Below are positions 27,791 through 36,264 of a stretch of 64,000 bases of DNA, in pieces (the stretch's first letter is position 1; each line of letters starts with the position of its first letter). The notes beneath the pieces are model-generated. The model saw only the letters and a program-made list of their open reading frames with translations. It did not search any database and was not told the origin of the DNA. Made by a program: the position numbers and the translations under genes. The DNA comes from Noviherbaspirillum_A sp047237965 (lineage in GTDB: Bacteria > Pseudomonadota > Gammaproteobacteria > Burkholderiales > Burkholderiaceae_D). The DNA is taken from positions 186,001-250,000 of the forward strand of contig NZ_JBDFLX010000003.1 of the NCBI RefSeq assembly GCF_047237965.1, written 5' to 3'.

Positions 27791-27857
27791 CGGCCAGGGT
27801 ATCTGGTCCAGAACCCTATGCCAGTTGTTCTCCGCAACCTCTGGCGTACTGGAAGAT

Positions 27858-28007
27858 AAAAGTGTAACCATTGCGAGGGTAATTGTGTCACTTCGCGGCC
27901 AAGCCGGAACAGCGCGGCAACTCCTTCAATGTTTTCAATGACTTGCGTGTTTTGGCAGGTAAATGTGTCACCGCGCGGCGAAGAAAGGTAAATGTGTCAC
28001 CGCACGA
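27858..28007 (+). repeat. Tn7/Tn5053-like transposon end: four about 20-bp repeats
   Basis: Four similar repeats in the same direction: 27858-27877 (AAAAGTGTAACCATTGCGAG, weak), 27879-27898 (GTAATTGTGTCACTTCGCGG), 27959-27978 (GTAAATGTGTCACCGCGCGG) and 27988-28007 (GTAAATGTGTCACCGCACGA). Transposons that use TniA/TnsB, TniB and TniQ have several such transposase binding sites inside each end. They lie just beyond the tniQ-like gene, as expected for the tniQ-side end. Confidence 0.6.
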
Positions 28008-28076
28008 CCTCGCTAATTTGCCGGTCTCTACCCCGGAATCGGGCGCGTACCAGAGTCTAGGTCCCTTCCTGGAGGG

Positions 28077-28673
28077 TCAGCAGTTCAGCCGCGTGCGCGT
28101 CATCGCCGTGCGCGCCTTCTGGTCTAGTGACCGCCACAGCGACTGCGAAGGCAGCAGCGAGATGTAGCATGCGCCGCCGTTGCCGCACCGGTGCGGTGCG
28201 TCCCGCAGATACGCGTTGAGACGGTACGGCGCCCTGCCGCCACAATGATGACAGGCCATCTCCAGCACACCGCCATGAACCGGGCAGCGCCCTACCCTCT
28301 TCAACTGATGGACGATGCTGTGGTAGCCACCAGCCAGGCATGATCTGCAATACCGGAACCATGGACTGCCTGTCCTTTGCAGCGGTTCTGGAATCAGCGA
28401 GGCGCGCACTATGTGCAACGGGACACCGAGCATGCGTTGGACCTTATGCAGGTTCACCTCAGAGGAACCGGCGCTGATACCTTCATACGGATCAATGGTC
28501 TCCCTGGCGATCTGGATGATCAGCACATGGCCTGGCAACGCGTTCGCCCGACCAAACTTCCACAGCATGGAAACAAGGGATTCGTGCGGGCTCACCCATT
28601 TGGGATTGAACAAATAGCCGAAGGACGGCGCCAGCTGGTGTTCGTCAAACAGCATGATCGGCAAAGTCGTCAT
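28077..28673 (-). CDS. tniQ: TniQ-family protein (short)
   Basis: 198 residues. The N-terminus matches TniQ proteins (FNPKWVSPHESLVSMLWKFG, RANALPGHV), and a zinc-binding region follows with RYCRSCLAGGYHSIVHQLKR and CPVHGGVLEMACHHCGG. TniQ/TnsD proteins choose or modulate the target site for Tn7/Tn5053-like transposition. It is short compared with the roughly 400 residues of Tn5053 TniQ, and its last 30 residues look out of frame, so a 3' frameshift or deletion is likely. It starts 12 bases after the TniB-like gene, in an operon arrangement. Confidence 0.75.
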   Translation of the reverse strand: MTTLPIMLFDEHQLAPSFGYLFNPKWVSPHESLVSMLWKFGRANALPGHVLIIQIARETIDPYEGISAGSSEVNLHKVQRMLGVPLHIVRASLIPEPLQRTGSPWFRYCRSCLAGGYHSIVHQLKRVGRCPVHGGVLEMACHHCGGRAPYRLNAYLRDAPHRCGNGGACYISLLPSQSLWRSLDQKARTAMTRTRLNC

Positions 28674-28685
28674 CTGACTCGTCCC

Positions 28686-30218
28686 TTACACCGCGTGTGG
28701 CGCCGCGCTCATGATGCGGCCTGTTGCCACGCGCGCCTGGACATAACCGAAGCTTCGAACCGCCTGTGCCCACATCTCGCTGGTTGGTCGGTAGCCCGCG
28801 GCATCGTGCATCTCGCTTTCCTTTAGCACAATCTCCACTGCGTGCGTGAAGGACTCCATGGGAATCTCCAACATACCGCCAAGACCGGTCTTGTTGTGGA
28901 TCGCCACGAAGGCATCCCACAGCACTTGTGCGTCATCCGTAAGCCGGTGACCTGCTTCTGCTACCTGGGGTAGATAAAACCGAGTAAAGGTCCATTCGGT
29001 CCCACGCGGGAAGCTCGTCTGCCCGTAACCTGCCAGGCAAGTAGCGACGTCCCGCGCATTTCGAATTTCGAAGAAAGCAAGTTCGTCGACCATCAGACGT
29101 GCCACGATCTGAGTCTTGCCTGCGTGCTGCAAATTTATCTTGATAGCATACAAATCCTGCTGTCCAACCAGGAACGTGAACAACCTGATCTGGAGGCGGT
29201 CGAGATGATCATGCAGATCACGGAGCCACTCATATTCGTCGGCGTCATAGCGCTGTGCTTCATCGCAAAACAGGATGACTGTGCCGCTTCCGTTCCGCGC
29301 GCATGCTTCCTTGATTTTGCCGATCAGGTGCATTCGCTTGCTTGTGTTGCCGCCCTTATCCGGTTCAGCATAGCCCACTGCCTTCAGCAGATTTGTAAGA
29401 AACGGGCCTTCTGCATGCCGTGGCTTGCGCTTGGCTTGCACATGGTACGTCGTAATCTTGGGATGGGTCTCGGCCAGCAGCAGCCGCAGATACTCGATGG
29501 CCCGCGTTTTGCCGATCCGGGAAGGACCATAGATGAGCGCACCGGTCGTACGATAGCGCAGGCACCGGGTGATGAGTTCGTAAAATGCCTGGATTGCTGG
29601 TGTCGCGATGCGGTAATTGCCTGTGACGATGGGGTGCAGGTCAGACGGGATTGGACGAACGATGGTTCCAGCCATGGAAGCCGCTCTAACATGAGCGTTG
29701 AGCTGCAGTTGAAGATTCATAAAAGTCAGTGCCTTCTGCATGTGCTGGATGTGGGCAGCGGCATAATCAGTATGCTTTTTGCGTGCCCGCAGGTAGGCTC
29801 GCAATTCGGCAATCGCGCGGCCGGGCCGGAAGCTGGCTCGCAGCAGCCCGCAGGCGTGAAGCCGCTGCAGCCATTGCGCATCGTTGACATCGCTCTTCCT
29901 GCCTGGCACCGCACAGGCTTCCCGAGCATTGACAAGAATGACCTCTAGGCCACGCGCCTCTAGCACTTCGTAGGCTGCGACCCAATACACCCCGGTCGAC
30001 TCCATGACCACGGTCTTGGTGCCGGTCGCTACCAGCCAATCTGCCATGCGCTGCAAATCGCTGGCGAACGCTTGGAAAGTCTGGACGGGTTCATCGCACA
30101 AGTCGGGACTCACCGCTGCGACATGGAATCGGAATCGCGCGCCAATGTCGATGCCAGCGGCAAAGGGATGAATGATCGGCAGCCCGGCAGGCTTGGATTG
30201 GGTTCGCTCTCGGGACAT
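28686..30218 (-). CDS. IS110 DEDD domain fused in frame to a TniB-type ATPase
   Basis: 510 residues. Residues 1-170 are the N-terminal half of an IS110 transposase: the RuvC-like DEDD motif as AAGIDIGARFRFHVAAV, the Glu in VVMESTGVYWVAA and PGRKSDVNDAQWLQRLHACG, then HIQHMQKALTFMNLQL. Around residue 172 the sequence changes to an AAA+ ATPase of TniB/TnsC type, with Walker A GPSRIGKT (231-238), Walker B VILFCDEAQ (314-322), and YDADEYEWLRDLHDHLDRLQ. The IS110 C-terminal Transposase_20 domain is absent. ATG 29675 (MAGTIVRP) is a likely native TniB start. Whether the fused protein is made is unknown. No tniA gene remains upstream. Confidence 0.85.
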   Translation of the reverse strand: MSRERTQSKPAGLPIIHPFAAGIDIGARFRFHVAAVSPDLCDEPVQTFQAFASDLQRMADWLVATGTKTVVMESTGVYWVAAYEVLEARGLEVILVNAREACAVPGRKSDVNDAQWLQRLHACGLLRASFRPGRAIAELRAYLRARKKHTDYAAAHIQHMQKALTFMNLQLQLNAHVRAASMAGTIVRPIPSDLHPIVTGNYRIATPAIQAFYELITRCLRYRTTGALIYGPSRIGKTRAIEYLRLLLAETHPKITTYHVQAKRKPRHAEGPFLTNLLKAVGYAEPDKGGNTSKRMHLIGKIKEACARNGSGTVILFCDEAQRYDADEYEWLRDLHDHLDRLQIRLFTFLVGQQDLYAIKINLQHAGKTQIVARLMVDELAFFEIRNARDVATCLAGYGQTSFPRGTEWTFTRFYLPQVAEAGHRLTDDAQVLWDAFVAIHNKTGLGGMLEIPMESFTHAVEIVLKESEMHDAAGYRPTSEMWAQAVRSFGYVQARVATGRIMSAAPHAV

Positions 30219-30410
30219 GGTCCACCTCCTGCGTCAATAGCCGCAGGACGGGAGAGCGGTTTAAATCAATTTCCTAAACGGGGTCGTCCGAAGACGCCAC
30301 CACAGCTGAGTCCGCAACTTCCCCTGGGCCAGGTTTTTTGACGGGGTTGCCACCGCCAAGAAGCTTTCGGCCACGGTCCATGCGTGCGTCTAGTGTACTC
30401 GCCTAGTGTT

Positions 30411-30735
30411 TCTACTCATCAGGGCGGCGGCAAGGCGCGTGGGGCGGTTTTTTAGCTCCTCCTTCTCCATGCGCTCGACCGCTAACTCACGGCGCAATTT
30501 GGCAATCTCGTCTTCCAGCTCGGCCACGCTGCGGCTACCAAGAAGAGATGCCGTTGTCGGTGCCCAAGGGAACGCTGGCATCCTTGACCCAGTTTGCCAG
30601 CGTTCCCTTGGGCACCGACAGCCGTTGCACCGCTGCTTCCAGGGATAGTCCCTGTTCCAGTACGACCTTGACCGCTTCGGCTCGAAACTCGGGCGCATAA
30701 GTCCTCACATCTGTTCTCGTCATGCGTCCTCCCAT
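30411..30735 (-). pseudogene. IS3-family orfA, frameshifted
   Basis: RTYAPEFRAEAVKVVLEQGL, SLEAAVQRLSVPKGTLANWV is the helix-turn-helix start of an IS3-type OrfA; the coiled-coil part VAELEDEIAKLRRELAVERM follows in another frame. The break coincides with a 24-bp inverted repeat at 30556-30621. No orfB accompanies it. Confidence 0.65.
30556..30621. repeat. 24-bp perfect inverted repeat inside IS3 orfA
   Basis: Bases 30556-30579 (TGTCGGTGCCCAAGGGAACG and four more) are the exact reverse complement of 30598-30621, with an 18-base spacer. The unit codes for the VPKGTLANW part of OrfA, so one arm is an inverted duplicate that destroyed the frame. Confidence 0.8.
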
Positions 30736-30786
30736 TGATGCAGTTTATCAAACGGGAGTGTCCACAAAATTCAGGCTACCTCATGC

Positions 30787-31134
30787 CTAGCGCGCTTTGC
30801 TGCTGTGCGCGTATGCGTTGCAGATGGTGTACTAGCTTCGCATTGGCAGCATCTTCCTGGCCAGGCCGCATGCCTGGTGTGCGAAGCACGCTCCAGCGGC
30901 GAGCGCAAATATTACTTCACCAACCACCCGCCTAACACGCCGCGCAGAACGCTGGTACGCGCGATCAAGGCCCACTTGGCATGCGAGCAGGCGCATCAGC
31001 AGCTCAAGGATGAACTTGGCCTGGACCATTACGAAGGACGATCCTGGCTGGGGCTTCACCATCATGCGCTACTGACGATGATGGCATTTACCTCTCTGCA
31101 GCATCGACGCTTGGCCAGTAATTTACAAGCGGGG
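30787..31134 (+). pseudogene. IS701-family transposase, C-terminal remnant
   Basis: The frame reads CLVCEARSSGERKYYFTNHP, LVRAIKAHLACEQAHQQLKD, ELGLDHYEGRSWLGLHHHAL and AFTSLQHRRL. This is the C-terminal block of IS701/IS4-like DDE transposases with the catalytic Glu. The N-terminal part is missing and the frame continues into unrelated codons. Confidence 0.7.
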
Positions 31135-31269
31135 GAAAAAACCAGAAGCCAATGCACCGGGTCCGCCACCTCAGCCATCACTGCCGGCAGTACGCCGCGC
31201 CATTCTCGCCAAGCTACGCCCTGTCATTTGCCTTCGGTGTCCTCAATGCAGCGCCACAATACGTCTAAT

Positions 31270-31491
31270 TCAACGTGAGTAACATGGCAGAGTAGTGGTA
31301 GTCGGGTCGAGCAAAATCAAATGACTTTTCTGAGGAATAGAATTTGTCGTCAGCACTTGGCATCCGGCAGCAAATCCCCCGTGAGGATGTGCTATGCATT
31401 CGATTACCTGAAAATCGACATTATCATGTCTTATGACCGTGCCAACTGGAAAGCATTCTTTGCTTTGGATTACCGTATCAAAATCGTTCAT
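31270..31491 (-). CDS. hypothetical protein, 73 aa
   Basis: No family recognised. From ATG 31491 it reads MNDFDTVIQSKECFPVGTVI, RHDNVDFQVIECIAHPHGG, a soluble beta-rich small protein. AAGGTGG lies eight bases before the ATG. It is surrounded by IS fragments and may be a transposon cargo gene or chance. Confidence 0.35.
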   Translation of the reverse strand: MNDFDTVIQSKECFPVGTVIRHDNVDFQVIECIAHPHGGFAAGCQVLTTNSIPQKSHLILLDPTTTTLPCYSR

Positions 31492-31843
31492 GATAAACAC
31501 CACCTTTTGCCACGCAATTTTTTGTCAAACTGGTCTTTTGATATTATTACGGTTTTGATATAGCTACGCTATCCCACAAAGACGCTACAGCTGCAGCCGC
31601 TTAATACAGTCTGTTAGTCGGCAAAAAAAAGCTCATAGGCGATCTGGTTGAATGCCGGTGTGCGCCAACTCGATGTAGTCGCCTTACTTCTTGCGGATGA
31701 TCTTAACCCCCGTACAGTCCATCTCGTTATACACAAGTCTGGTCTGCTGACATCGCACAGCATCGAAGGAATTGATGGCCCTTTGTATTGCGGAGTTGTA
31801 AACCTCAGCGAATGCGCATTTACTTTATGCATTTGGCAAGTCT

Positions 31844-33173
31844 ATGAACAATCAGTCAGGGGTATGCGTGGACGAGGAGTTGGAGGCGCTAGACCTGGGT
31901 GATCGAAGGCGAGACCGGCGTGCAAAGGAGTTGCTGAAGCGGTTAGCGGCAAAGCCCAGCGAGAGCATCCCTGGTGCAGGCGACGGCTGGGCAGAGACCA
32001 AGGCAGCCTATCGATTTCTTGGTAATGATGAAGTCGAGTGGACCGCATAATGCAGCCGCATTGGGCGCGTACGGCCGAGCGCATGAAGCAGCATGCCGTA
32101 GTGCTGTGAATTGCTGACACGACCGAACGCGACTTTAACGGCCAGGACATGGAAGGCTTGGGGCCGTTGATCTTTGAAGCGCAGCGCGGCATGTACCTGC
32201 ATCCGACTTACGCCGTCACCCTGGACCGGGAACCATTAGGGTTACTGGATGCGTGGATGTGGGCCCGCGAACCGCTGGATGAGAATGGACATCACGGCGG
32301 CATCAGGGAAAGTCCCCGTTGGATCGAGAGCTATGAACGCGTGGCCGAATAGGCAGCAACGTTGCCCGATACCCGTCTAGTCTATGTGACGGATCGGGAA
32401 GGCGATATCGCCACACTGATGGAGCAGGCCGATACGCGCGGTTATCCTCCCGACTGGTTGATCCGTGCCCAGCATAACCGCGACCTGGCAGAGGAAGGCA
32501 AGCTCTGGGACAATATGGAGGCTGGCGAAGTGCTCGGCGAGATTGCTTTGGTTCTGCCGAGGCGTGCCGGGCAGAAGGTCTGTGAAGACAGGCAGGAGCT
32601 AAAGGCAACCCGCCTGGCGTTGCCGGGCAAGCGACAGCTTGAGGTGACGTGCGTCGTGGCGCGGCAGATTGGGGCGCCGGCGGGGCTCAAGCCGGTGGTG
32701 TGGCGGCTGGTGACGAACCGCCAAGCACGAGGCTGAGATGCCATGATCGAGCGCATCGATTGTTACCGTGCCCGCTGGGAAATAGAATTAATTTTGAACG
32801 TGCTGAAAACCGGCTGCAAGGTCGAAGCCCTGCAGTTGTCGCAGATGTATCGGGTGGAACAGGCTCTGGTGCTGTACATGATCGTGGCGTGGCGCATCGC
32901 CCGGATCCTGCGCTTGGACAGGACCTGTCCGGACTTGGAAGCATCGCTGTTCTTCCATGCCGATGAGATCCCTGCGCCTATTTGCTGGCGAAGAAAGCAG
33001 GCCCCACGAGCCCGCCTACCCTTAACCAAAAGATCCGTATGATTGCATCGTTAGCCGGCTTTCTTGGTCGCAAAAGCGATGTCGAACCGGATGCCAAAAC
33101 CCTTTGGATCGGACTTCAACGCACTGTGGATGCCGCCTTCACAATTCAGGCTCTTCGAATGGAAGATGCGTAA
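31844..33173 (+). pseudogene. IS4-family (IS50 type) transposase, multiply broken
   Basis: Fragments in order give a full Tn5-type transposase: LEALDLGDRRRDRRAKELLK, GDGWAETKAAYRFLGNDEVE, IADTTERDFNGQDMEGLGPL, DTRLVYVTDREGDIATLMEQ, IDCYRARWEIELILNVLKTG and a C-terminal MIASLAGFLGRK. The frame is broken by a shift near 32048, TGA near 32110, TAG near 32351, TGA near 32735 and a shift near 32980. It is inactive. Confidence 0.85.
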
Positions 33174-33528
33174 CTTATGTATAACGAGATGACTTTAGCT
33201 GGCCCTTGAGCCTAAAAGGTGGGAGCAGCTCACCAGCGTGCGGAATTGGCAGTAATCATGCCGTCCTCCCACTTCTGACACGGATAGGTGCCGGTGTGGG
33301 CGAAGCAGGTGGTGCAAAACTACACGGTAGCCTATTAATACAGAGACATCCCTGGACGCCCTCCCGAAATTCAGCGACTAGTTATCCATTGTCAATACGT
33401 ATATCCCGTCCAAGCCAGAAATCAGGGACCGGGACAAGTAAGAGATAATTACGGTACTAGAGCCTGCTCTGGGCTCGGAGTATGGCTTGGGCGGAAACCG
33501 CTTACAAGGACAAACTGGAAAGGATGGC
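33174..33528. other. gap without a gene
   Basis: Between two decayed mobile segments. No supported gene or IS homology found. Confidence 0.35.
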
Positions 33529-33705
33529 ATGCCCGACCCGCTATTGAAAAAACTAGCATCGCGCAATTTCATCGCAAGAGAAATGGTACGACTCTTCGGT
33601 CAAGAGGAAGCGCGACGCAACACGACCGGCCCGATGCGTGACGCGATCGAGCGCATTATTGCCGATATGCCCAAGCGTGAATGCCGGCCGAAAGGCACGA
33701 AATAA
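33529..33705 (+). CDS. hypothetical protein, 58 aa
   Basis: From ATG 33529 (MPDPLLKKLASRNFIAREMV) with GGAAAGGA upstream. It is basic, helical and ends CRPKGTK. No family recognised. It lies between IS remnants and could be a fragment. Confidence 0.3.
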   Translation: MPDPLLKKLASRNFIAREMVRLFGQEEARRNTTGPMRDAIERIIADMPKRECRPKGTK

Positions 33706-33876
33706 TCTTTTTGTAAAGTTGCCTTGAGCCGATAATCATGGCGGACGCGCCCATGCACAGATCTTGCACGTCGCCTAAGATTGGAAATCTATGTACTGTC
33801 TGAAAACTATCGGGCGCCACGAAAACCTGTGCGAGTCTGGCAAGATGTGGGCGCTTCGAACTTGACGTAAATTTTC

Positions 33877-34519
33877 ATGATCAAGACCAGTCTGTTTGCC
33901 AATCATGAGCGCGAAGCCAAGCTGAACCAGCTTGGTGATGCGCTGCAGGTGATGGAGCTGCATGTCGACTTCGCCGCCCGTGCGGCGGAGCTCGACCTTG
34001 CGGCGCCGCGCCCCAGCCGCGAGCGCGGCGGCCGTCCGCCTTTCCCAACCGAACTGGTGGTGCGGATGCTCTTGATCCAGCAGCTATTCAACCTGAGCGA
34101 TGAGAAAATGGAATTCCAACTGCTCGACCGTTTGAGTTTCCAGCGCTTCGTCGGGTTACGTGCCAGCAGCCAGATCCCGGACCGGACGACGATCTGGACC
34201 TTCAAGGAGCGCCCGATCCAGGCTGACGCCAGCGAACGCGTGTTCGATGCCGTCAATCGTCAGTTGGCCCGGCCACGGCACGATTGTGCGCGGTGGCTAG
34301 ATGATCGACGCGAGCATCGTGCAGGCGCCCAGGCAGTCGCTGAGCAAGGAAGAGAAAGCCATCGTCAGCGAAGGCGCGATGATGCCGGCTGACTGGAAGC
34401 CGGTCAAGCGGCGCCAGAAAGATATGGATGCGCGGGACGAAGAAACACGGCAAGTCTTACTTTGGCTTCAAGGTGTTGGCCAACGCCGACAAGGCTACAA
34501 GCTGGTGCGCAAGCTCTAG
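33877..34519 (+). pseudogene. IS5-family (IS5 group) transposase, truncated and frameshifted
   Basis: MIKTSLFANHEREAKLNQLG starts a near-complete N-terminal half with GRPPFPTELVVRMLLIQQLF and LLDRLSFQRFVGL. The frame shifts near 34270 to MIDASIVQAPRQSLSKEEKA, with DWKPVKRRQKDMDAR, then breaks again and ends at KLVRKL. The region with the last acidic residue is missing. Confidence 0.8.
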
Positions 34520-34800
34520 GTGAGCACGGCAAGCAAATACGAGTCCGGACCGACGATAAGGAGAATCACCACCTGATAACGAGCTTGGGAAACGACGCGC
34601 CCGCGCGCTGCTCGGCACATCCAAACACTTGGCTCGCTGATAGAGGCGAAATCACGTGTTATTCGAGGTGCCTTGCTCTCTTCGACGGTAGTGCGGTACG
34701 AACTAGAATACGAACGGCCTTCTGCGGCAGTACTTTCCAGAGGGTACAGCCCTGCCTCATTGGAGCGCGCGAGAGTTCTAGGCCATTGCCAATGCACTAC

Positions 34801-34862
34801 ATTCCAGGCTCGGAAAACGCTTGGCTGGAAGACACCGATCGAAGCCCTGTCGAGTACCTAAA
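34801..34862 (+). pseudogene. IS30-family transposase, C-terminal tail
   Basis: ARKTLGWKTPIEAL matches the C-terminal motif of IS30 transposases (RPRKTLG..TP). Only about 20 codons remain. The rest of 34520-34925 has no gene. Confidence 0.5.
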
Positions 34863-34925
34863 TTTGTTCAATAGTCTAGTGTTGCGACGACCGGTTGAAT
34901 CCGCCCTATTCCAACCGAGATTATT

Positions 34926-36260
34926 TCAATCTAGAGCAATCCCGTGCTTCTCCATCAGCCGGTATAGCGTCATTCGCGACACCCCAAGCTCCCGCGCCGC
35001 CTTTGAAACATTGCGCCCAACCCGCTGCAGACTAAGGTGAATGGCTTCCCGTTCAGCCTGGGTGCGCGCATTGTCCAACCTGATCTGGATATGCGCCGGC
35101 TCCCTCGCCAGCCCGAGGTCCGTCGCAGCGATCAGCCGCCGGTCCGTCATGACCACCGCTCTCTGCACCCGGTTGAATAGCTCGCGTACATTACCCGGCC
35201 AGTCATGCGCCATCATCGCCGCTAGCGCCTGCTGGCTGAAGCCGTCCAGACGCCTGGCAGTGTCGCCGGTGCACTGCCGGAAGAAATGCTCGGCCAACAT
35301 GGTGATATCGCCATTGCGCTCGCGCAGCGGCGGCACTGTCACTGCCAGTACGTTGAGCCGGTAGAACAGATCTTCCCGGAAGCGCCCGGCTGCAACCGCT
35401 TCTTCAAGGTTGACATGGGACGCCGCCACAACCCGCGCATCAACCCGCAGGCTGCGCGCCGAGCCTAGCCGGCTGATGGTCTTTTCCTGCAGGAAGCGCA
35501 GCAAGTTGGTTTGCAGGTCGAGGTTTAGGTCGCCGATTTCGTCCAGAAAGATGGTGCCGCCGTGAGCTGCCTCGATCAGCCCGCACCGCTCGCCGACCGC
35601 GCCGGTAAAGGAGCCGCGTTCGTGGCCGAACAGTTCTGAGTGCGCCAGCGAAGGCGAAATGGCGCCGCAGTTCACGGCGATGAAAGGACCGCCGGCGCGC
35701 ACGGAAACACGGTGAATGGCCTGCGCCGCCAGCTCCTTGCCGCTGCCGCTTTCGCCGCCAATCAGCACGGGCGCGCTGGTGGCCGCCACTTTGCGGATGT
35801 GTACGCGAAGCTGCCCGATGGCAGCGCTCGTCCCGACCATGCCCAGACTGTCGCTGACCATGGTGCCGTCGGCCTGCTCGGCCCGCAGCAGCGCCCGGCC
35901 GTAGGCATGGCCGGCGGTGCGGACAAGATGGTCAGGATCGACCGGCAAGGTATGGTAGTCGAACAGGTAATTAACCAGCAGGTCACGCAGCGGCGCCGTC
36001 TGCATCACGCCCGCACCGCATATGGCTATCCACTCGGCCTGCCGCCAGTGGCGCATGCAGGCTTCGATTTCGGCTAACTGGGCCAGCGGCGCATGCCGCA
36101 TCAGCAGCAGGCAAACCAGCGCCCTCGGCTGCGGCATGCGCTTCAACTGCTGCGCCGCCGATAGGCTGGTCGCCACGTGCACGTCCCAGCCGGCGACGCC
36201 CAGGTACGCCGCGATCGGATCGGGCTGTTCGTCCAGCGCGATGAGATTAAGTTTGCGCAT
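34926..36260 (-). CDS. sigma-54 enhancer-binding activator with degenerate receiver
   Basis: 444 residues. Residues 1-125 are receiver-like (LNLIALDEQPDPIAAYLGVA) but carry Leu/Met where the phosphoacceptor Asp would be. The AAA+ domain has Walker A GESGSGKE (169-176), the sigma-54 contact loop as GSFTGA (216-221) and Walker B GGTIFLDEIGDL. A Fis-type helix-turn-helix ends the protein (NVSKAARELGVSRMTLYRLM). VpsR-like and FleQ-like activators have this build and some bind c-di-GMP; that is a possibility here, not shown. It lies in tail-to-head order with the barrel gene (four bases apart) and close to a perfect sigma-54 promoter, so it is the likely local activator. Confidence 0.92.
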   Translation of the reverse strand: MRKLNLIALDEQPDPIAAYLGVAGWDVHVATSLSAAQQLKRMPQPRALVCLLLMRHAPLAQLAEIEACMRHWRQAEWIAICGAGVMQTAPLRDLLVNYLFDYHTLPVDPDHLVRTAGHAYGRALLRAEQADGTMVSDSLGMVGTSAAIGQLRVHIRKVAATSAPVLIGGESGSGKELAAQAIHRVSVRAGGPFIAVNCGAISPSLAHSELFGHERGSFTGAVGERCGLIEAAHGGTIFLDEIGDLNLDLQTNLLRFLQEKTISRLGSARSLRVDARVVAASHVNLEEAVAAGRFREDLFYRLNVLAVTVPPLRERNGDITMLAEHFFRQCTGDTARRLDGFSQQALAAMMAHDWPGNVRELFNRVQRAVVMTDRRLIAATDLGLAREPAHIQIRLDNARTQAEREAIHLSLQRVGRNVSKAARELGVSRMTLYRLMEKHGIALD

Positions 36261-36264
36261 CGGA

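Noticed and set aside
31614..31902. Overlapping short frames before the IS4-type pseudogene.
   Set aside because: I could not match them to an IS family or any other protein with confidence.
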